Assembly (NCBI RefSeq): GCF_008704205.1
Contig: NZ_VXLC01000018.1
Location: 206,167 to 270,166 of the forward strand
Source of the DNA: Nocardia colli
GTDB taxonomy: Bacteria; Actinomycetota; Actinomycetes; Mycobacteriales; Mycobacteriaceae
Direction of reading: 5' to 3'
DNA: 64,000 nucleotides
This document shows, piece by piece, positions 62,557-64,000 of the stretch. Every line of letters begins with the position of its first letter. The first letter of the stretch is position 1. The notes below the pieces were generated by a model. It made no database searches. It had not been told where the DNA came from and saw only the letters and a list, made by a program, of their open reading frames with translations. Position numbers and translations under genes: made by a program.

Positions 62557-62623
62557 ATCGAGGCGAGTCGAAAGGTTGCTGTTGAAGATCAACTGGCGAC
62601 CATTCGACTCGCCTCGATTTTTC
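62557..62623 (+). terminator. Intrinsic terminator of the lipoprotein gene
   Basis: Perfect 16-bp outer arms (ATCGAGGCGAGTCGAA and its complement at 62603-62618), an inner paired GGTTGC/GCGACC and GTTG/CAAC stem, then a run of five T. One of the clearest intrinsic terminators in the window. Confidence 0.9.
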
Positions 62624-62733
62624 GGATGGCCGCGTGCGGTGTGGTGCGCCCGACCTGTGGTGTTAGCCCTGCACTAACACGAATTCGATAGTGCGACATG
62701 GACACTCGACCGGTGCGATGGTCGGGTGGAGGC

Positions 62734-63465
62734 ATGACAGATAGCACCACAGCAGAACGGGTCGTCATCGTCGGCGGCAGCTCCGGCATGGGTTTGGCGT
62801 TGGCCGCCGCGCTCGTGACGGAGGGCGCGGAGGTCATCATCGCCAGCCGCTCCGCCGAGCGGCTCGCCGCAGCCGAACGCACTTTGCCCGAGGGGCCGGG
62901 CAAGGTGCGTTCGCTCGTCACTGACATCACCAGCGAGACCGATATCGAGCGACTGTTCACCGAGGTGGGCCCGGTCGACCACGTGGTGACCACCGCGGTC
63001 TACGCCGAGGGCGTGTATCAGCCGATCGCGTCTTTCGACGTCGAACTGGCACGAAAGACCTTGGCCGCCAAGCTCATCGGCCCCGCCCTCCTGGCCAAAC
63101 ACGCCCGCATCACCCCCGGCGGCTCCCTCACCTTCACCTCCGGCATCGCCGCCTACCGCCCCAGCCCCGGCTCCTCGATCGTCGCCGCCGCCAACGGCGC
63201 CCTCGAATCCCTTGCCTACGCCCTGGCGGTCGAACTCGGCCCCACCCGAGTCAACGTCATCTCCCCGGGCTGGATCGACACCCCGATCTGGGACACCATC
63301 GCCGGCCCCGCCAAATCCGAACGCCACCAACAACTCTCCGCCCGCCTCCCCATAGGCCGCATCGGCCACCCCACCGAAATAGCCCAAGCCATGCTCGCCC
63401 TGATGCACAACCCTTTCATCACCGGCACCGTCCTCCACGCCGACGGCGGCCACCGCCTCGTCTAG
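62734..63465 (+). CDS. SDR-fold protein without the YxxxK catalytic pair
   Basis: A 243-residue short-chain-dehydrogenase-like protein. The cofactor motif GGSSGMG near residue 15 and the Ser (FTSGIAA) are present, and the C-terminal PGWIDTP is typical. At the YxxxK site the sequence is V-AAA-N (SIVAAANGALESL), so neither catalytic Tyr nor Lys is there. It may bind NAD(P) without normal catalysis or use other residues. ATG 62734 follows GGTGGAGG closely; ATG 62698 is an alternative. The last two thirds are strongly C-skewed. Confidence 0.82.
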   Translation: MTDSTTAERVVIVGGSSGMGLALAAALVTEGAEVIIASRSAERLAAAERTLPEGPGKVRSLVTDITSETDIERLFTEVGPVDHVVTTAVYAEGVYQPIASFDVELARKTLAAKLIGPALLAKHARITPGGSLTFTSGIAAYRPSPGSSIVAAANGALESLAYALAVELGPTRVNVISPGWIDTPIWDTIAGPAKSERHQQLSARLPIGRIGHPTEIAQAMLALMHNPFITGTVLHADGGHRLV

Positions 63466-64000
63466 CCCCGCCAGCGGCCCGTGCTGTCGACAAACGCGAG
63501 AGGTTATCCACCTCGCATCTCTCTCTGCGAGCAACTAGCCAGATAGACCCCGACCCGGCCACAGCCGCAGCGAACCGCGGATAAGCCCGCAGCCGCGTCC
63601 CGTTCGGCGGCGAGGAAGATCCTGAACGGGACCTGGCAGCGGCAAAGTGCGAGTGGCCCTGCCGTCATGTCCCGTTCGGCGGAAAGGTGAACGCTGAACG
63701 GGACGTGGCGGCGGGCAGCGCCTCGTCTCGTCGGCGAGTGGCACGTGGTGGCGGCACAGCCTGGGAGCCATCCACCTCGCGTCCCGCTGTGGCGAGCAAC
63801 GGTATTCAGGTAGACCTGAGCAAGTCATGGTGGCGGCAAAGCGCGAGTGCGCTCGCAGCCGCGTACCGCTCAGCGGCGGCGACCCGAGCGGGACATGGTG
63901 GCGGCAAAGTGCGAGTGGCCGTGCCGTCATGTCCCGTTCGGCGGAAAGGTGAACGCTGAACGGGACGTGGCGGCGGGCAGCGCCTCGTCTTGTCGGCGAG
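63466..64000. repeat. Hairpin repeat tract with 100-bp direct repeat
   Basis: No gene is supported here. Copies of a hairpin, GTCCCGTTC ... GAACGGGAC, occur at 63597-63632, 63669-63704 and 63931-63966; a fourth at 63863-63894 has GTACCGCTC ... GAGCGGGAC, with a compensating base change. Each right arm is followed by a (A/G/C)TGG(C/T)(A/G)GCGG box. Segments 63639-63738 and 63901-64000 are a direct repeat with 98 of 100 identical bases. CACCTCGC ... GCGAGCAAC motifs at about 63510 and 63770 are a second repeat type. The tract continues past the window. Confidence 0.75.

Noticed and set aside
63466..64000. CRISPR array or coding sequence in the terminal repeat tract
   Set aside because: Repeats are irregularly spaced hairpins without uniform spacers, and the open frames there consist of translated repeats without family similarity or good ribosome-binding sites.

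Overview
The window comes from a high-GC actinomycete of the Mycobacteriales, most likely Nocardia or a close relative. The best evidence is the block at 51.6-60.9 kb (PGPGW membrane protein, FhuF-like protein, thrS, HIT protein, pgsA, PatA-type acyltransferase, pimA, NUDIX protein, pdxS). It encodes phosphatidylinositol mannoside assembly in the gene order known from mycobacteria. An MTB12-like lipoprotein and SulP-carbonic anhydrase fusions agree with this. No rRNA, tRNA, CRISPR array or insertion sequence was seen.

The main content is two phosphonate (C-P bond) biosynthetic gene sets. Set 1 (about 4.1-18.8 kb, + strand, almost all start/stop overlaps) begins with a PEP mutase fused to a phenylacetate-CoA-ligase-type adenylating domain. 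It continues with a HisC-like aminotransferase, an S9 peptidase, phosphonopyruvate decarboxylase, a sulfotransferase with a TPR tail, a TauD-type oxygenase whose HxD motif reads HSA, a 62-residue protein, a P-loop protein, an aldehyde dehydrogenase, two ATP-grasp ligases and an MFS exporter. Divergent to it lie cysD and cysNC, which make PAPS, the sulfotransferase cosubstrate. A second MFS gene is cut by the window start.

The middle (18.8-31 kb) holds a CPA2 antiporter, an XRE-cupin regulator facing a drug exporter, a secreted phosphodiesterase, a crotonase, an isochorismatase-fold protein, a deazaflavin-type reductase, a TetR pair with a clear palindromic operator, a panC-type ligase, and a serine hydrolase-ABC exporter operon running toward set 2.

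Set 2 (31.0-46.6 kb) has a central minus-strand operon: Fe-alcohol dehydrogenase, 2-hydroxyethylphosphonate dioxygenase (HEPD), D-2-hydroxyacid dehydrogenase, PEP mutase, phosphonopyruvate decarboxylase, aldehyde dehydrogenase and SDR. This spells PEP to phosphonopyruvate to phosphonoacetaldehyde to hydroxyethylphosphonate to hydroxymethylphosphonate, then probably oxidation toward phosphonoformate. Plus-strand genes on both sides supply a class III aminotransferase and a dismembered NRPS (free-standing A, carrier, C and reductase proteins), a methyltransferase and an M20 amidohydrolase.

Two tandem SulP-carbonic anhydrase genes follow, sharing a 26-bp upstream element. After pdxS come a LysR regulator, the lipoprotein, an SDR-fold protein lacking the catalytic Tyr/Lys, and a 0.5-kb tract of hairpin repeats that includes a 100-bp direct repeat (98/100 identical). 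The final products of both phosphonate sets are not predictable from sequence alone, and both look unlike the classical fosfomycin, phosphinothricin and FR-900098 clusters.
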